From positions 1 to 32,136 of the forward strand of contig JAWQFJ010020551.1 in assembly GCA_034096865.1 (NCBI GenBank): a DNA stretch of 32,136 nt, written 5' to 3'. This DNA comes from Theodoxus fluviatilis (lineage: Eukaryota > Mollusca > Gastropoda > Cycloneritida > Neritidae). Position numbers and translations under genes: made by a program. Below are positions 20,720-31,185 of the stretch, piece by piece. The notes beneath the pieces are model-generated. The model had not been told where the DNA came from. It did not search any database and saw only the letters and a list, made by a program, of their open reading frames with translations. The stretch's first letter is position 1. Each line of letters begins with the position of its first letter.

Positions 20720-21110
20720 TAAATGTGAACACATTCCACGAAATAATATGGAAAGGTCCCTGAACATATTTTTGTCCAAATCATAGATATAGTGCTCCAA
20801 CTTATGATTATATTTAAATACTTTATCAAATGAATTTATCTCCCTTGTTTGTAATGTAGCGTCCCAACGTTCACTATAACTACAGATCAGTCTGTGTTTT
20901 AATTTCTTAGTGAAAGCTTACTCATGAACAGTAGTCCGGCGGAAACAGATTTCCACGAAACGAGAAACGCAATCTTTATTGCAACGTTTTGGCACATATT
21001 GACAAAATAATCTTGCTTTGTATCAAGACGTGAGTGAAGTATATCATCTCATTTATCTATATAACAGATGAAAGGAACGCTAAAGGAAGGAGTCGATAAA
21101 ATGAAATGGA
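20720..21110. other. Right-arm segment with the 1,084-bp deletion join
   Basis: Unique AT-rich DNA matching 7479-7673 and then 6198-6394 of the left arm. The join lies at about 20915 inside AAGCTT. No gene. Confidence 0.65.
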
Positions 21111-21188
21111 GTAAGTGGGTTTGGTTGGTTAATAATGAGTATGTATTTAATTACTTTCCGCTAATACTATTAAGACTCATTTGTTCAG
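21111..21188 (+). other. Intron-like 78-bp segment abutting the R2-like fragment
   Basis: The segment starts GTAAGT, has a CTAAT branch-point-like core near 21164 and ends TTTGTTCAG. R2-like protein similarity begins right after it. The short upstream ORF (ATG at 21068) stays open across the segment because 78 is divisible by three. The left-arm copy (about 6120-6197, minus) has the same signals. Simple joining of the flanks would not place the upstream ATG in the retroelement frame, so a real spliced product is unproven. Confidence 0.3.
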
Positions 21189-22147
21189 GTCATCCGCGAC
21201 GCCCAGCCGGAAGTGTGCACAGAAAGAAAGTGGAGTGCCAGGAAGGCCATCGAGAGTGCTGAACAGCAGTCTCAACTGCAGGAGGGGATTGGAGCTACAC
21301 AGTACGACAAAGCAGGCCTGGGATGTCGGCGGAAAAAGTGGCTCTCAAGAGAGGATAAAAGAGACTTGTCTCTGACGAAATATGCCATGAGCTGGAGCAG
21401 GAGAGGAGGGCAAGAGCGCAAGTCTCAAGAGGAACAGCGTACCTTGTGGAAGGACATGGACCCCGCGTGACTGACTTTGCACGCTGTGGGCGATGGACCC
21501 AGTTCGGCTCAGCATTGTCCTGCCTGCTACATATGACCTGCTTCCAACTAACACAAATCTGCATTGTTGAGGATTACCATCTTCGGACAAATGCAAACTG
21601 TGTGGCAAGGCTGAAACCTGAGAGCATGTTCTTGTTAGTTGTCAGAGAGCTCTTCCCCTTTTCACATGGAGGCACAACAAGCTTCTCACCATCCAGGCAG
21701 ACGCCATGGTGGAGCAGTGTGAGGAGGCCAACCGATCCAGCAGCTCACAGAGAGATGGTCCAACCAAATTCCGAAAGAAAGACGAGACGGCATGAAGAAA
21801 GCCCCCAGGGAACACTACAGGGGATCCCTGTTGCAGCGTGGCGGAGAGTGGAAAGTGCCAATGGCTCCGACAGGAAGACCCAAAGTGCCAGCGCAGGTGC
21901 CAAACTCCAGCCCTCTTTCAGACCTAGTGATATTGTCGGAAAAATTCCACTCACTCCTGCTCATAAAACTCAATCTCACCGGAGACAAAAAGCGTGGGCC
22001 CGTGAAAGAAAACGACTGCGTTACAACGACCTCTGTGAGCAGCGTAGGGCGAGAGGTTGGGATTGCCGTGCTCTGCCTGTCGCAGTCAGAAGCAAGAGCT
22101 TTTGTTACGACCCGGATTGCCCGAGGTCTACGTGGGTGAAAATATAA
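21188..22147 (+). pseudogene. R2-like LINE fragment: CCHC + restriction-like endonuclease end (right arm)
   Basis: This is the partner of 5159-6120, read forward. The knuckle lies at 21592-21642 (CKLC, then HVLVSC, with an in-frame TGA between), the TWRHNK block starts at 21661, the RPSDIV remnant is at 21917-21937, and the terminal GWDCRALPVAV block ends before TAA at 22145. Two one-base deletions are private to this arm: near 21419 (AGCGCAAG against AGCGGCAAG), and at 21794 (GGCATGAAG against GGCATTGAAG). The TGA stops in the knuckle region occur in both arms, so this copy was already dead when the arms formed. Coding order and frame shifts match the longer R2-like element inward in the same arm, but the sequence is clearly a different family member. 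Confidence 0.8.
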
Positions 22148-22685
22148 CTCGACACGAGTACGGAATTTTGAAATTTGAAGAAGCTTTGTATTTTAGAACG
22201 AAACAACAATTTTGTACTACAATACGTTTGCAATATTCAACATAGCAAGTCACTCACACATTGCAAACACCGCTATCATCCCAGTATGTTGCCCAACAGC
22301 AATCTTTACTAAACCAAATCTGCAAAAACACCGCGGAACCTTAGAAGACAATAAACCGGTCTACTCACATGTCCATCACCACTCCCCGGCAGCACAACAT
22401 CGCCCCGCTCCCCGACATCACAAAATCCGTCACACAGAGCCCAAGCTCATCGCATCGCCCCGCTCCCCGACAGCACAATACCAGGCTGTTCAACAAGAAG
22501 TGATGGGGAGCCCCGAACCGTGCAACCCTTGCTGCCTTTATTACAAATTTACGCCACTCAGCACCAAGGAACTCGTGTGGCACGAGAAATAACAAATTTA
22601 ACCAACGTAATCAAAAATTAACATTGAGCACGTGCATTGCGCTCAGCGCCTTGACAGCCGCGCTCGTGACAGCTTTGCCAGCAGG
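22148..22685. other. Right-arm segment between R2-like fragment and minisatellite
   Basis: Partner of 4621-5158. The three GC-rich imperfect repeats are visible at 22374-22480 as CCCCGGCAG / CCCCGCTCCCCGACA blocks. No supported gene. Confidence 0.5.
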
Positions 22686-22975
22686 TTCATGTTTGTGTTG
22701 TTTCCAAGCCTAGGTGCATGTTTGTGTTGTTTCCAATCCTAGGTTCATGTTTGTGTTGTTTCCAAGCCTAGGTTCATGTTTGTGTTGTTTCCAAGCCTAG
22801 GTTCATGTTTGTGTTGTTTCCAAGCCTAGGTTCATGTTTGTGTTGTTTCCAAGCCTAGGTTCGTGTTTGTGTTGTTTCCAAGCCTAGGTTCATGTTTGTG
22901 TTGTTTCCAAGCCTAGGTTCATGTTTGTGTTGTTTCCAAGCCTAGGTTCATGTTTGTGTTGTTTCCAAGCCTAGG
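22686..22975 (-). repeat. 29-bp minisatellite, 10 copies (right arm)
   Basis: The same array in reverse complement, exactly 10 units (290 bases). The CACGAA, ATTGG and CATGCA variant units are present in the same order. The two CCTACG variants of the left arm are absent. The 58-base difference equals two whole units, as expected from slippage or unequal exchange. Confidence 0.97.
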
Positions 22976-23584
22976 CGAGCAGGCTAGACTGGACAAGTAG
23001 GTACAGTGGTAAAAAAGCTGCAATATGCTGCGGAAGCTGCTTCCCTTTGGATTTAGAGGAAACACATGCTGCCTTAATGGGCTTGATGTCATCCGCCTTT
23101 TGATTTCAATATACTTCCTGACGGCACAAAAGTGCCGCTCGGGGTCGGCTGCGCGAGTGCTACCGGAGCATGCCATGAAAGCACAAAGACATTGGCATCC
23201 CAGCTGATGAGGGATGTATCGGTGCAGGACAGGCTGTAAGCGATTCTCAATGTTACTAAAATATTATCCATACGAAACATTTATCAGTTACCCTCACATT
23301 TACATAGATAATATTTACGGCAACTCGGATCTGCGTGGTCGAGACACAAGTAACTAGATCCGGGAAAAGTGCATAACATCGCTGGAGAGAACTTGAAAAC
23401 GCAAAAAAAGCTTCTAGTCAGATTTAGGTCAAAATTAAGTTTTATTTATTTCTAGTTTTTGGGACCATTTTCTGGTATCTTCGGAGTTCTAAAGATAATC
23501 ACAGCCTAAAAAGTGGTTTGATTAATATCTGTAGAGAAGTAGTCATCTTTCATAACAACATTTTTTCCTAGCAATTTTATTTTC
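22976..23584. other. Right-arm segment between minisatellite and SINE
   Basis: Partner of the left-arm segment 3661-4272. Nothing recognised beyond short non-diagnostic ORFs. Confidence 0.5.
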
Positions 23585-23785
23585 TTGCTCACATGAGAAT
23601 TTGTTTTTGGGGACTTTCACCCCAGGTCGCCACAGCGCTGCTCCCACTACCCGGTTTTACTCTTTGATAGGAGAGGCAATGCCGGGCTAAGCACCTTGCC
23701 CAAGGATGCAGCTCTGAAATCTGTGTAGAACTGAACACTGCACCAGCTAGCCACACGGCGAGCGTCTTCACCACTGCACTACTAG
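23585..23785 (-). mobile_element. tRNA-derived SINE, right-arm copy
   Basis: This is the reverse-complement partner of the left-arm SINE, with the same body and B-box-like block. The A-box region differs (AGTGCAGTGGTGAAGACGC here against AGTGTAGTGGTTAAGACGC on the left). The insertion therefore predates the arm duplication and has since mutated separately. Confidence 0.7.
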
Positions 23786-26364
23786 AGCCCGTGTGGTCTG
23801 GACAGCACCAATTCTGCGAGGGTTGAACTCCCACGGCATCATGACTAGTGCACATGTGGAAATTCTGCCAACGTCAATATATTGTGCACTCGCTATGCCC
23901 ACTCATTTCTAATCCTGTTGTAAAATTATGTTGTAAAACGGGTTTGACACCCTTTGCTAATAACTGTTCACACTTACGCCTGTTAGCTTAAACTGCCGTT
24001 TTCTCAGTCTTGCACTGGTTTAGAGCTGTAGTCCTCTACTATTCCATGATGCTAATACCTCCAAATATTCACATCTGACTTTATGTACCTTTTGCTGGAT
24101 CAAGCCGCATATCAAAGCTAAATGATTTTGGACTGATAAATTTGCCTCGATTTACCGTCGTTATTTCAAGCCAAAAAAATCTCAGGTTGCATGGTGCGAC
24201 ATATTCTAAAGAAACAAAATAACCGAAAAATTGCAGAGGTCAAACTCAATGCTGTATTGTTAATTTTATTTCCTGACATTTTTCAGCTGATTGTAATAAT
24301 AATTCCAGCTATAGTATATAACTTAATTTTTTACGAATAAACGCTTGTACCGGGACGCCTAAATTCTATATGAACTACTCGATGACCTAACACTTCTTGA
24401 AAAAAGGCAGCTCTAGCTTTATCACGAATAATGAACTGCTGAATGGAGTATTTGGACTGTAACTAGCAGCTTTGCAATGGTGGCAGCTGGCTTTCTCCGT
24501 CTTTGGCGTGCCAGACCCCAAGCACTTCACTTCACAATGAGGCCGCACATGTGTGGCTCGAAGTCCCTCCAAGCCTGCACTGAAGATTTGGCCTTTACTG
24601 CGCCAGACTCGTAACGCCTAGAGAGTGAGTGGTGTCACTGGTTAGCCGAGTGCGTAATGACTAGTTCCAGTGGGGATGCAATGGCGGGCTGCTCTTGTCT
24701 GCATCAATACCAATGCATTTCAGAGAGGACCGCTGAGAATTAGGGAAGGTAGGAGGTCCATTGACAATTCACCAAATTACGAGATTGCTGTGACGAGGTG
24801 AGGTGGGTCGCACGAGATGGAGTCGAATAGATGCCTGTGAAGAGGTGGTGGGCATTTGGCAAAAATGGAATTAATGTCGGGGAGGAAGTGAAGCATTGAC
24901 GTAGCAACGGGGGAGCATGAAGAAAGGACCTGGTGTTTATTACGAGGCGGACGTAGAGGATGGGGAATGGAGGTGGGCGGTAGGGGGATTGAGGGGGATT
25001 TTCACCACGAAAAAGCGAGCAATAGCTAACTAATCTGACGGAAAATGAGCCACACGAGGTCTACGCTCGAGAAAGCCAATGCTGTTGCGAGGTCCTGAGA
25101 GCATGCTCACGTCTGCAGAGCCACAGTTCGCTCATTAGCTGGTCACTATGGAGTAGAATGAGCTCCGCGCTTGCCAGCCCTGGAGACCGTGAGGGCTATC
25201 AATTGCATGAGACGTCTCTGTAAAACTCTTTGATGTCAACGGTCATGGGCGAGGAATGAATAATTGAGAATTAGGACGTAATCATTAGGCCTGAATTTTC
25301 CCATATCACACGGGATCTTGGAGAATATTTCCCAGACCGCACCACCAATTGATCATTCTGGGAGCATGCAGAGAACCAAATTGATCGACATGCTTGGATC
25401 TGAAAGTCCATATATTTGCCAGGAGATGGCAGAGCTATAAAATGCGAAGAAAAAATTTTAAGCGTCAAACTCGGTCCCGAAGCAAAAGGAATTTCTCATG
25501 TCTTTGTAATGAGTTTTTCTTCCATACTTCACATCACATCACATGGAAGCGTCACCTAATCATACTTTAGTTTCTTTATGGTTTATGGAGTAAACATACG
25601 CGGATAACTGTTTGTGCATATTTATCGTGACGTTGATGTGATGAAGTATCAAAAAACAAAATGAAGCGAAGAAGACGACACAGCTTCGGTACTACATCTC
25701 CATCGTTTTGCATTCTATACAACCTAATGATGTTCCTGTGGTCACTGATGCGGAAGGGGTGGGTGAGGAATGGAGGTACATAAGTTACAAAAAGCAAGGA
25801 GATGACAGTCGTAAACACGGCAAATCAGTAGCGGTCAAATGGTGGTTGGTGCAAGATGAAATGTAAAGAAGGAAACGAGGTAGGCAAAGGGACAATTAAA
25901 AAACATTGAGCTTGGAGGTATAGATGCAATTAATAAGAGGAGTTTAGAGAAGGACACAGTTGGAAAATAAACGAGAGAGTAAAAGGTTAAAGATTTAAAA
26001 TGCGCGTCTAACAAGATACTGATCTGTTAATCACCAGCACAAGCGATATTGAAAGCTAGGGCAGATTCTATAGAGGTTTAGTTGAGAAATATGAGGAACA
26101 GAGAAAACTAGTCATTTCTTAATCGTTTGAGGTTGACTTTGCTATTTGTGTATAAATTATGTCCAATCAAATGTTCAAAAGGCGGAATGAGTCTGACTTA
26201 TAATGAACCATTTCCACAAGGCAGAATTTCAGGTAAAGTAGTTTGTCAGGACACAGGACACCCTTTCAAGACACAGCAGAACACACCATAAAATAGCACA
26301 ACATTACCTAACAGTACAGCAACAGTCAAACTAATACAACACATCACAGCACAACACATCACAA
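23786..26364. other. Outer right-arm segment, no gene recognised
   Basis: Partner of about 865-3460. Purine-rich at 24770-25020, and AT-rich at 24100-24360, where the arms differ by several substitutions. The short ORFs are copies of those in the left arm and carry no signature. Confidence 0.55.
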
Positions 26365-26390
26365 GATGTCTCTCTCTTTCTCTCTCTCTC

Positions 26391-26432
<42 letters not shown>
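26365..26432. repeat. (CT)n microsatellite, right arm
   Basis: CT dinucleotide run with TTT and CACT interruptions; partner of 808-864. Confidence 0.95.
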
Positions 26433-26434
<2 letters not shown>

Positions 26435-27230
26435 GCCACTGGACCACCGGGCAGAGCAGACGTGGTTCGCGTTGCTCCCACAGCGAGCAGTGGACTGTGC
26501 TATGGCCAGCGAGTCGGAGTATTAGCTACTGCACTGTACAACAAGCAACGATAACCAGAACAATGTGAGTGTACAACTACCGATTGTTTCTTGCTGGATG
26601 CTTTTTTGGTTGTTGTTTTGTTGGACATGTTAAAGAGGGCAAAATAGAGTGAACCTTCGCCGTGCCAATATGAGACACACAGGGCCTAGAATGGCAACCG
26701 TGACCTCACTGTGCTTCAGGTACGACAACACTACTCTTGTGTACAGCATAGACATCATCTCAATTGTATGTTTCAGACACTACATTAAAACAGATTGCTG
26801 CAGAAGAATGGTCACAAAATCTTTTGGAGATGAATGGCGTACTGTGGTAGGAAGCTCTCCGAGTTAACTCCCTATGAAGGTCTGTCGACCTGTCAAATCA
26901 CCGATTAGTGCTCACCCCGGGTGAACCAATTGGATTGGTTGGGTGAGCAGATAAAAGGCGGCATTGCAGTCTATTGGTGTGCATTAATGAATCGAAATAC
27001 GACAAGCAAAAGCGTCTACGAGCGACTACGGTAAGAGCCCTAAGTCATTTTAGTATGATTTTATTCGGCTTCTACCCGTAGCCTGGGCAAACTCGCGTGC
27101 CCTCCCTAGGGTCAGGGCATTACTCGGGCATCCTGCCACATTGTGTCAGAAGTAATGTCGACCCCACACCGTCTATGGTTGATGGACGGTTTGGCGCATT
27201 TGGAGACCTGCCACGGCAGCAAAGACAGCT
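26433..27230. other. Outermost right-arm segment
   Basis: Partner of 1-807. No gene recognised. The ORF 27112-27606 on the minus strand runs antisense through the LINE start and I do not accept it. Confidence 0.5.
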
Positions 27231-27509
27231 GTGGGTAGGGTCTCCAAACAGAAACAGAGCACTCTGACGAAGTGGTTAGACTCAAGAGGAAGTGACGGAG
27301 CAACCACGGGGAGTGCCAATCCAACGGGTTTGAGGGCATGCGATGGGAATGTGGGTCACGTGAAAGCTCCTCCACAGTGCGACAATGACTTGCTCCAGAG
27401 CAACAACCGAGTGCACACTTCGAGCCACACTTTTGTGTGGGAGGGGCGATTGCGTCATACGGGGAGTTCTTCTTCGACACAAGCAACTCCAAACCCTTCT
27501 GGAAGTTGA
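27231..27509 (+). CDS. Candidate 5' ORF (ORF1-like) of the APE-type LINE
   Basis: An open stretch of 92 codons that begins at a GTG (position 27231), with no usable ATG in frame after the upstream stop. An ancestral ATG may have mutated. The first residues read GRVSKQKQSTLTKWLDS. The QSTLTKWL part loosely resembles a PCNA-interacting (PIP) box, but only loosely. The rest is low-complexity Ser/Thr/Gly-rich. The frame ends at 27509, and another frame (with GEFFFDTSN at about 27461-27490) continues to about 27533, so a frameshift is likely. Assignment to the LINE rests on position only. Confidence 0.3.
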   Translation: MGRVSKQKQSTLTKWLDSRGSDGATTGSANPTGLRACDGNVGHVKAPPQCDNDLLQSNNRVHTSSHTFVWEGRLRHTGSSSSTQATPNPSGS

Positions 27510-27620
27510 CGGGATGGCCGACTCCCGACACATGAGGATCGGTACGGGAAGCGTGTGTCCACATGTGATGCATTTCACTAAGAATCCAGGAGTGTGATGA
27601 ATCCAATAAGATTCAGCAGC

Positions 27621-28340
27621 ATGAAAATGGTGTGCTGGAATATTGATGGTATAGCATCTAAACTATGCGAACCAGGCTTCATGGCCTATCTGTCGTTGTT
27701 TGAAGTGTGCTGTCTGTTAGAAACTCTCACAGCAGACTCCTTAACTTTTGGTTAACATTTTGACGAGTATAAGGTATTTCACTCCCCAGCAATCAAACTC
27801 GCCAACCAAGGTCGGAGATCCGGGGGAGTGGTGGTACTTGTGACAAAAGTGTGACACCTATCATTACTCAAATATCCGTGTCATAACCTTCTTGCTTTTC
27901 AGGTAACTAATGCGCTATCTGGCAACATCATCCTTATCGTTGTGTATATCCCGCCGAGTGATTCACCGTATTACGGGGGACGGGATGCATCTTGTAACCT
28001 ATCTCTGCTAGAAGAAGCAATTCTTCAACTTCAGGAAATCTTCCCAGAATAGGCACTGATGGTGTGTGGGGATTTAAATGCCCGCACTGACAACTGGGAC
28101 ATCCAGGACGCGAATGAGGATATGGAGGAAGATAAACTGCCAAACGTAGACTCTGCTTGTCCTTCACTCAGACAGAATCGAGTGTCTCAGGATTGCGTGG
28201 TGAACTGCTTCGGTAACGTGTTATAAAATCTTTGTCTCATACATCAGATAACATTGTTAATGGACGTACAGTTGGCGACAAAGATGGTCGATATACAGGC
28301 AGGGTAGAAAGTAATCACGTGCCTCTGGAAATTATAATTG
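27621..28340 (+). pseudogene. LINE endonuclease (APE) domain remnant
   Basis: From the ATG at 27621 the frame reads MKMVCWNIDG, the usual start of an APE-type endonuclease, and stops after 44 codons. Later pieces show VVYIPPSD (about 27930-27960), a GDLNAR block at 28068-28085, and NGRTVGDKDGRYTG (about 28256-28300). The final catalytic Ser-Asp-His triplet of the family appears as Ser-Asn-His at 28310-28318. Stops occur near 27753, 27853 and 28050. The domain would nick target DNA in an active element; this copy cannot. Confidence 0.75.
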
Positions 28341-28439
28341 GGTCAGAGTCAGTTAAATCACACAAGATATTTCATAGAAAAAAAAATCTTCTTCTCCAAA
28401 GCAAAGTGGGATGAACAAAATGTTGATGAATTCTACCGA

Positions 28440-28845
28440 AATACTTAAAGGCCAACCTTTGAACGACAACTAGAACTCGCAACAAAAGAAATAGACTTCT
28501 CAGTAGAAGCATCCCTTAGTTTATTCAGTTCTGCCATTCTAGCCTGTGCCAAATGCATGAGGAAAGACGTCCTCATCAATACTTATTCCTTACCTGAGAA
28601 TAAATCAGTCTGGTATGATTTAGAATGCCAGAACTCAAAACTGGCAGCTAGAAAGGCTCTAGGGGCCTACAGAAAGTCCAAGACTCCAGTAACTAAGGAA
28701 AAGTATTCCCAAGCTAGAAACTGGTACATAAGTACAAACCGAGCAAAGAAAAGTGATCATTTCAGAGCTTCCTGGATAGCTCTCACGGATAATTTAAACG
28801 ATTCACACAAATTTTGGTCTCTTGTTAAAAAGGCAACTTGTAAGC
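28440..28845 (+). pseudogene. LINE linker between endonuclease and RT
   Basis: Open from about 28449 through an internal ATG at 28557 to the microsatellite. Lys/Arg-rich, with WYDLECQNSKLAARKAL and a [12 protein letters not shown] block just before the CA run. It matches the basic linker common to APE-type LINEs. The frame upstream and downstream of the microsatellite differs by one base. Confidence 0.65.
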
Positions 28846-28846
28846 C

Positions 28847-28899
<53 letters not shown>

Positions 28900-28930
28900 G
28901 CACACTCTCTCTCTCTCTCTCTCTCTCACA

Positions 28931-28967
<37 letters not shown>
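28846..28967. repeat. (CA)n-(CT)n-(CA)n compound microsatellite inside the LINE
   Basis: About 122 bases of CA, then CT, then CA dinucleotides sitting between the linker and the start of the RT. In one frame it reads as His-Thr and Leu-Ser repeats, which are a by-product. The flanking coding blocks lie in different frames (a net shift of one base), so the repeat breaks the ORF. Confidence 0.95.
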
Positions 28968-28968
<1 letters not shown>

Positions 28969-29935
28969 GTAGACATTGATATAAAGATTTGGAAAAACCA
29001 CTTTGAGAAATTTTTCCAGATGAACCTAGACAAAAACTCGGTGAAGACTGCTGAAAGCCATAATTGTCATGAGGCCATCTCCAATGACATGCTAGATAAA
29101 CCCGTAATGGCAGGCGAAGTCATGAATGCAATAGATCGAATACGATCAAGGAAATCTCCAGGTCTGGACGAAACACCAGGAGAATGTTTTGCAATCATTG
29201 GTAACCAAATAGGTCCATACTTGACAAGACTCTTCAATGCCCTTTTCGAATCGCAATACTTTCCACGCGAATGGTCCCGTTCTAGCATCGTCCCACTGCT
29301 CAAAAAAGGTTCAAAGCTTGATCCCAACAACTATCGAGGGATATCCTTGCTAAGTACTCTGAGCAAAATCTTCTCCACTATACTTACCAGGCGCTTGAGG
29401 AATTGGGCAGGCAAACGACATAATTTGTCTTGAACAGGCAGGATTCAGAACGAACCATTCTACTATCGATCACAACATTCTATGCAATGATACTTAGACG
29501 TGTATATGGAAACTGTCGAGGAAAGCTTTACATAGCTTTCGTGGACTTTGAGAAGGCTTTCGATTCGGTAGACAGACAGCAGCTATGGTAAGCCCTGAAA
29601 GATGTAGGACTCTCAAAAAATGTATTGCTATGTATGCACAGGTGGAATCCTGTGTCAGATGGAACAACGTCATATCCGAATTCTTCGGATGCCACGTTTG
29701 CGTGAAGCAGGGAGCCAAAGAGTCCCAAATAATATTCTTCCTATTTATGAACAAAGTAGCCCACTACATCCGAACAAATGGCAAACACGGTATCCAAACT
29801 TTGCCTCCCAGAGAACTTTTTCTGCTCTTGTTCGCAGATGATGTTATCCTCCTCTCCACAACCCCGATCGGTCTACAGAAACAGCTTGCCAAATCACTAA
29901 ATGTAAAGGTTAATACTGAAAAAACATAAATTATG
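28968..29935 (+). pseudogene. LINE reverse transcriptase domain remnant
   Basis: After the microsatellite the frame gives a DAIDRIRSRKSPGLDETPGE-like block, KKGSKLDPNNYRGISLLSTLSKIF (about 29308-29370) and a stop at 29431. A second frame carries EQAGFRTNHSTIDHN (about 29432-29475). Motif A, FVDFEKAFDSVDR, is complete at about 29537-29575, with a TAA two codons after the following Leu-Trp. The catalytic FADD lies at 29831-29842 (FADDVILLST), and NTEKT precedes a stop at 29927. The key catalytic acidic residues are therefore still present, although the frame is broken at several points. Confidence 0.8.
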
Positions 29936-30930
29936 GTATTCAGGAAGGTGGGATACCTAGCAGAAAACGAGAAGTGGTTTCTTGACAAGAAACATTTGGA
30001 GATTGTGAACAAGTACAAATATCTAGGTGTTACATTCTCAACCAGATTATCGATGAGAGTCTGTGTAGATAACTTGGTCGCACAGGGTAAACAAAAAGTC
30101 GTCCAGATCCTAAAGACAATGTGGAATTTGTGCTCTATCGATACGAATGTATAGGCCCTATTGCAAACTGAATGATTCACAAGTTCAGCCCACTCTACTC
30201 AATGAGACTGAAATACGGGGATTGGGAAATGTCGATGAAATTGAAAAAGTACATACATTTGCATGTAAAAAGATCCTTGGACTGGACCTCTGAACTCGTA
30301 ATCAATTTGTTTGCGGAGGCCTTGGCAGGTACAACATGTCTGTCATGAGCATTGTGAGAGCAGTCAAGCACTGGCTTAGATTGTCTAAAATGAACATAAT
30401 CAGGCTCCCAAAACAAACATTTGTAATGCTTTACAACCCCAACATTGCACAAAAGATAAATTGGGCACGACTCGTTGAAAACTATCTCTATAGATTCGGT
30501 TTTGGTTATGTATGGCTGAACGGTTGACCTGGTAACGAAACATGTTTTTTTTAAACAATTCAAGCAGATGCTGCAAGATTGAAAATTCACCAATCATGGC
30601 ATGAAAAATGTACAGACAGCGTAAGATTTCACTGGTATTTGTCATTCAAAAACCAATTTGGACTAGAGAAATACTTGTCCAGCTTGACCATTAGAAAATT
30701 TCGCGATGCATTTGTCGCTTTCGTTTCGGTATCAACGATCTCGATGTGAACAGACGGTACACCAACTTTCAGAATCCAGAAGTACGATGCACCCACTGCA
30801 TGTGCATCGAGGACGAAAATCAATTTTTGTTGAGTTGCCCCTTGTATGAAGATATAGGAAAAAAGTAACTGCATAGACACATTAATAAAAGTAACCAAAC
30901 AACATATGTCCATATACTGCAAGGTGTCAA
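29936..30930 (+). pseudogene. LINE C-terminal region with Cys motif
   Basis: It begins with the MVFRKVGYLAENEKWF block (29933-29980) and the NKYKYLGVTFST thumb block (about 30009-30045), then becomes stop-rich. Near the end RFGINDLDVNRRY (about 30722-30760) and a Cys-x2-Cys ... LLSC motif (30788-30838) are recognisable; the usual His in the knuckle is not evident. Stop near 30866. Confidence 0.65.
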
Positions 30931-31092
30931 TCGAAAAGGACGAGGAACGTAGTTATGATTATTTACTACTCTCTCAAACATAAAGGTTCATGTTAGACAT
31001 GGGTCCATCAACCGTGGTAGTCGACTAATTGTCCATACCACAAAAGCGTTTTGTGTAACCTAATATTTCTGTGACGGGCGGCCGGCCTGAAC

Positions 31093-31117
31093 AATAAAGT
31101 GTCAAAGTGTCAAAGTG
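31093..31117 (+). terminator. LINE 3' end: AATAAA and AAAGTGTC tandem tail
   Basis: AATAAA at 31093-31098 overlaps the start of two and a half AAAGTGTC units (31096-31117). Host flank follows. Short tandem 3' tails are typical of several LINE clades and mark the integration end. Confidence 0.6.
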
Positions 31118-31185
31118 CTGTGTCCTTGGCAAATGTGCTGAAGCTGGTTGTGCCGTTACATACACTTGTTTCCTTCCATCATCGT

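Larger units (their letters stand above)
15084..27234 (-). repeat. Right arm of the giant inverted repeat
   Basis: This is the reverse-complement partner of 1-14714. It is about 2.5 kb shorter, because it lacks a 1.3-kb LINE, a 1,084-bp block, a 365-bp block and two minisatellite units, and it carries 257 bp that the left arm has lost. Sequence right of 27234 has no partner inside the window. Substitutions are scattered unevenly: some stretches of more than 500 bases are identical, while others show several differences within 40 bases. That makes it a diverged copy rather than a simple technical mirror of one molecule. Confidence 0.97.
27231..31117 (+). mobile_element. APE-type LINE, decayed, near full length
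   Basis: A forward-strand non-LTR retrotransposon. A candidate first ORF region starts near 27231, the endonuclease-RT region starts at ATG 27621, the C-terminal Cys motif lies at 30788-30838, AATAAA is at 31093-31098, and the element ends in tandem AAAGTGTC units (31096-31117). That is the usual build of LINEs with short-repeat tails. Clade is not certain (CR1/RTE/L1-like group with APE endonuclease). It crosses or begins at the palindrome edge (27234): only its first few bases, if any, are inside the inverted repeat visible here. Many stops and frameshifts make it inactive. Confidence 0.8.

Noticed and set aside
15084..27234. Palindrome as a single-molecule read artefact (missed adapter)
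   Set aside because: The arms carry many independent substitutions, different indels and a private LINE with a target duplication, which a mirrored read cannot produce. A haplotype mis-join is not excluded.
27112..27606. A 164-codon ORF on the minus strand
   Set aside because: It runs antisense through the LINE 5' region, shows no family signature, and crosses the palindrome edge.
28822..29433. A 203-codon His-Thr/Leu-Ser repeat protein
   Set aside because: The start and repeat part are a microsatellite read out of frame. Only the part after 28967 is LINE coding sequence.
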